Below, in pieces: positions 61,967-64,000 of a stretch of 64,000 nt of DNA. Every line of letters starts with the position of its first letter. Within the stretch, counting starts at the first letter, position 1. Below the pieces are notes generated by a model, which had not been told where the DNA came from, did no database searches, and saw nothing but the letters and a program-made list of their open reading frames with translations. The stretch spans positions 2,914,001-2,978,000 of the forward strand of contig NZ_UHIL01000001.1 of the NCBI RefSeq assembly GCF_900460535.1. Reading direction: 5' to 3'. This stretch comes from Vibrio parahaemolyticus (lineage in GTDB: Bacteria; Pseudomonadota; Gammaproteobacteria; Enterobacterales; Vibrionaceae). The position numbers and the translations under genes were made by a program.

Positions 61967-61982
61967 AGCAGTTTCCATACCA
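61967..61982 (-). promoter_or_regulatory. Sigma54 (-24/-12) promoter of pspG
   Basis: On the minus strand TGGTAT, 5 bases, CTGCT; GG and GC are spaced as required for sigma54 (GG at -25/-24, GC at -13/-12). The start would fall about 20 bases before the pspG ATG. Confidence 0.7.
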
Positions 61983-62025
61983 ACTTATCCAAAATAAATT
62001 AAGGTTATGATTTCTAAATAAAAAT

Positions 62026-62055
62026 AAAGCCAGAGGCATTTCTGCGCTCTGGCTT
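62026..62055 (-). terminator. Terminator of dusA
   Basis: AAGCCAGAG and CTCTGGCTT form a 9-bp stem with an 11-base loop; on the minus strand it is followed by TATTTTTATTT. Confidence 0.75.
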
Positions 62056-62098
62056 CGCTGTCCGTAAGTTGGTATTTTTAGCCAACCACTGGTGAATT

Positions 62099-63079
62099 TT
62101 ACACATTCAGCTCTTTTGGAATCTTCGCTAACGCATCCTGTAGCACTTCTAGGCCAGAACCTGGCTTGTGCGCATTTTCACTGATGTGACGACGCCATTG
62201 GCGAGCACCCGGCATATTTTGGAACAAACCCAACATATGACGCGTGATATGACCAAGATACGCACCTTTCGCAAGCTGCGCTTCAATGTATGGGTACATC
62301 TCTTCAACAATTTCACTGCGCTTCTTCACTGGGGCATTAGAACCAAATAGTTCTTGATCTACCGAGGCAAGCAAGTAAGGGCTTTGGTAAGCTTCACGGC
62401 CAATCATCACACCATCTAGGTGCTGGAGGTGCACTTTTGCTTCTTCCAGAGATTTCACACCACCATTAATAGCAATAGTTAAGTGAGAAAAATCTTGCTT
62501 CAATTGGTAAGCACGTGGGTAGTCCAGCGGCGGAATCTCGCGGTTTTCTTTCGGGCTCAGACCACTTAGCCACGCTTTACGCGCGTGAATAGTGAACTGC
62601 TCACAGCCGCCTTTCTCAGAGACGATCGATACGAAGTCCGTTAGGAACTCATAAGAATCTTGATCGTCAATGCCGATACGTGTTTTAACCGTAACAGGAA
62701 CATCAACCACCTCTTTCATTGCAGCGACACAGTCCGCAACCAATTGCGGCTCCGCCATCAGGCAAGCACCAAAGCGACCGTTTTGAACGCGATCCGATGG
62801 ACAACCTACGTTTAGGTTGATTTCATCGTAGCCACGTTCTTGCGCCAACTTGGCACACTTGGCCAAATCTTCTGGGTTTGAACCACCCAACTGAAGGGCT
62901 AACGGATGCTCCTCTTCGTTGTAAGCGAGGAAATCTCCTTTTCCATGAATGATCGCACCTGTCGTCACCATTTCAGTGTACAGCAGGGTTTCTTTGGTCA
63001 TTAAGCGATGGAAGTAGCGACAATGACGATCGGTCCAATCCAACATTGGTGCTACGGAGAGCCTGCAAGAATGAGTCAT
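62099..63079 (-). CDS. dusA: tRNA-dihydrouridine(20/20a) synthase
   Basis: A 326-residue FMN enzyme reducing uridine in the tRNA D loop. [19 protein letters not shown] near residue 8 and [21 protein letters not shown] near 93 (catalytic cysteine) are the DusA signature. [28 protein letters not shown] binds FMN phosphate. It is divergent from zur and next to pspG, as in E. coli. Confidence 0.97.
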   Translation of the reverse strand: MTHSCRLSVAPMLDWTDRHCRYFHRLMTKETLLYTEMVTTGAIIHGKGDFLAYNEEEHPLALQLGGSNPEDLAKCAKLAQERGYDEINLNVGCPSDRVQNGRFGACLMAEPQLVADCVAAMKEVVDVPVTVKTRIGIDDQDSYEFLTDFVSIVSEKGGCEQFTIHARKAWLSGLSPKENREIPPLDYPRAYQLKQDFSHLTIAINGGVKSLEEAKVHLQHLDGVMIGREAYQSPYLLASVDQELFGSNAPVKKRSEIVEEMYPYIEAQLAKGAYLGHITRHMLGLFQNMPGARQWRRHISENAHKPGSGLEVLQDALAKIPKELNV

Positions 63080-63372
63080 GATTTAAACACCCGTTTTTAT
63101 GTTGCTAAGGTCGAGCGCAGCAGTACGCTCAAAAAATAAGTCGGGTATTGTATACCCAGTGTCCAGCGGATGCGAGCCTTGTCCATCAATCAAAGAAAAG
63201 TGAACAAGGGACGATTCCGGCACGGTTATCTCGTTCTGTGATGGCTATTCCGGCTTCAGACCCTGTGCGACTTGCTTTAATTCATGATTTTCGTTCTGAT
63301 AGTGGGTAAAATGAAGCATTTCTAAACGAACTTCGTATAGAAATGATTTATCATAGAGCACGTCCGATAGTT

Positions 63373-63837
63373 ATGGTGAAAGGTTTGAACCCAACAATCA
63401 TTGAACAAATTGAAAGTATCTGCGCAGAGCGTGGAGTAAGATTGACTCCGCAACGCCGACGCGTGTTTGAACTCATTTGTTCTAATCGCCGCGCCTCAAG
63501 TGCGTATGAGCTATTGGAGCAACTAAAAGAGAGTGAGCCTCAGGCCAAGCCTCCAACTGTTTATCGAGCGTTAGATTTTCTCTTAGAGCAAGGTTTTATC
63601 CACCGAGTGGAATCGACAAATAGCTTTATTACTTGTTGTTCTTTCAATACTCAACAGCACTTTTTCCAATTACTAATTTGCGATAAATGTGGTGATGTCG
63701 TTGAACTCGAAGATGAGACACTGATATCCTTGTTAGCTGAAAACGCCGAGAAGCATGGATTCAAACTGACCAACCAAGTTATTGAAACTCATGGTGAATG
63801 CCAGGCCTGTTCCTCCGAGACGAAAGAAAAAGTATAG
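63373..63837 (+). CDS. zur: Zinc uptake regulator Zur (Fur family)
   Basis: A 154-residue Fur-family repressor. The N-terminal winged helix RGVRLTPQRRRVFELI and PPTVYRALDFLLEQGFIHRVES precede a dimerisation domain. Zinc ligands are in LLICDKCGDVVELED and the C-terminal ECQACSSE. Adjacency to dusA and pspG supports Zur rather than Fur or PerR. The start is uncertain: I take the ATG at 63373, which gives the usual N-terminus, while an in-frame ATG at 63343 would add ten residues. Confidence 0.9.
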   Translation: MVKGLNPTIIEQIESICAERGVRLTPQRRRVFELICSNRRASSAYELLEQLKESEPQAKPPTVYRALDFLLEQGFIHRVESTNSFITCCSFNTQQHFFQLLICDKCGDVVELEDETLISLLAENAEKHGFKLTNQVIETHGECQACSSETKEKV

Positions 63838-63846
63838 AAGAACGTT

Positions 63847-64000
63847 ATGCGCGCTGAATTTGTAAACCCGTTTTTAGCTTCTTTAATGAACGTGCTAAAA
63901 ACCATGGCTTCTCTTGAGCTGAAGCCACAAAAACCGCGAATCAAGAAGGATGAGATCGCACGAGGTGACGTTTCTGGTTTGATTGGCATGGTTGGCCCAC
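63847..64000 (+). CDS. cheX: Chemotaxis protein CheX, start only
   Basis: The first 51 codons are visible before the window ends: MRAEFVNPFLASLMNVLKTMA and DEIARGDVSGLIGMVG. This is the start of a CheX-type domain, a CheC-family phosphatase fold that acts on CheY-P. It begins nine bases after the zur stop and may be cotranscribed. Confidence 0.8.
   Translation, partial: MRAEFVNPFLASLMNVLKTMASLELKPQKPRIKKDEIARGDVSGLIGMVGP

Noticed and set aside
63143..63157. GGGTATTGTATACCC dyad upstream of dusA as a Zur box
   Set aside because: It does not have the Zur consensus pattern and is too short to call an operator with confidence.

Overview
The window is core chromosome of a Vibrio, most likely of the Harveyi clade (V. 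parahaemolyticus / V. alginolyticus / V. campbellii group). I infer this from gene order and from protein sequences recognised by eye: nadB-ygfX-sdhE-ygfZ, zapA-ssrS-fau-rpiA-serA, argP/argO, epd-pgk-fbaA, irgA/irgB-tktA-metK-sprT-endA(dns)-rsmE-gshB-yqgE-yqgF, pilT-pilU/yggS-proC-yggT-yggU, rdgB-hemW-glsB, trmB/mutY-yggX-mltC, a tRNA-rich segment and rRNA operon, cysJIH, and pspG-dusA/zur/cheX. No database search was possible, so the species is not settled.

Layout. 1-4400: the 3' part of nadB, convergent ygfX-sdhE, ygfZ with an overlapping YbaK-family gene, a long intergenic stretch with a probable small RNA (about 3620-3757), and a 68-codon unknown gene. 4400-7450: the leftward ygfB-ubiH-ubiI group for ubiquinone hydroxylation. 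7700-11030: zapA, 6S RNA, fau, rpiA and serA (cell division, one-carbon, pentose and serine metabolism). 11090-15100: an SIMPL-domain protein, ArgP with its probable target argO, a second YbaK-family protein and mscS. 15540-24320: glycolytic and pentose genes fbaA, pgk, epd and tktA, interrupted by the iron-regulated receptor/regulator pair irgA/irgB. 24630-31280: metK, a DUF2189 membrane protein, sprT, endA, rsmE, gshB, yqgE and yqgF. 31340-44210: twitching ATPases pilU/pilT, then yggS, proC, yggT, yggU, a DUF4426 protein, rdgB, hemW, glutaminase, a TRM11-like methyltransferase, trmB, mutY, yggX and mltC.

44260-47780 holds two tRNA arrays (Phe, Thr and Asn only, 12 genes) built from repeated units, with matching promoters and terminators, flanking a chemoreceptor gene. 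A GabD-like aldehyde dehydrogenase follows, then a leftward rRNA operon (49835-55875): 16S, tRNA-Ile, tRNA-Ala, 23S, 5S, tRNA-Thr, a second and different 5S, tRNA-Asp. After it come cysJ-cysI-cysH (sulfate assimilation), a small unknown gene, a TIGR04219-type outer-membrane barrel protein, pspG with a sigma54-type promoter, dusA, zur and the start of cheX.

No mobile element, prophage, CRISPR array or defence system is visible, and I found no clearly new multi-gene system. The most useful leads are non-coding: the structured RNA candidate near 3620-3757; a recurrent PurR/LacI-type palindrome (core AAACGTT) upstream of rpiA, serA, fbaA, tktA and metK, which would link pentose, serine, one-carbon and glycolytic genes; and a spacer hairpin after every tRNA-Phe copy that pairs with the tRNA's own CACCA end.
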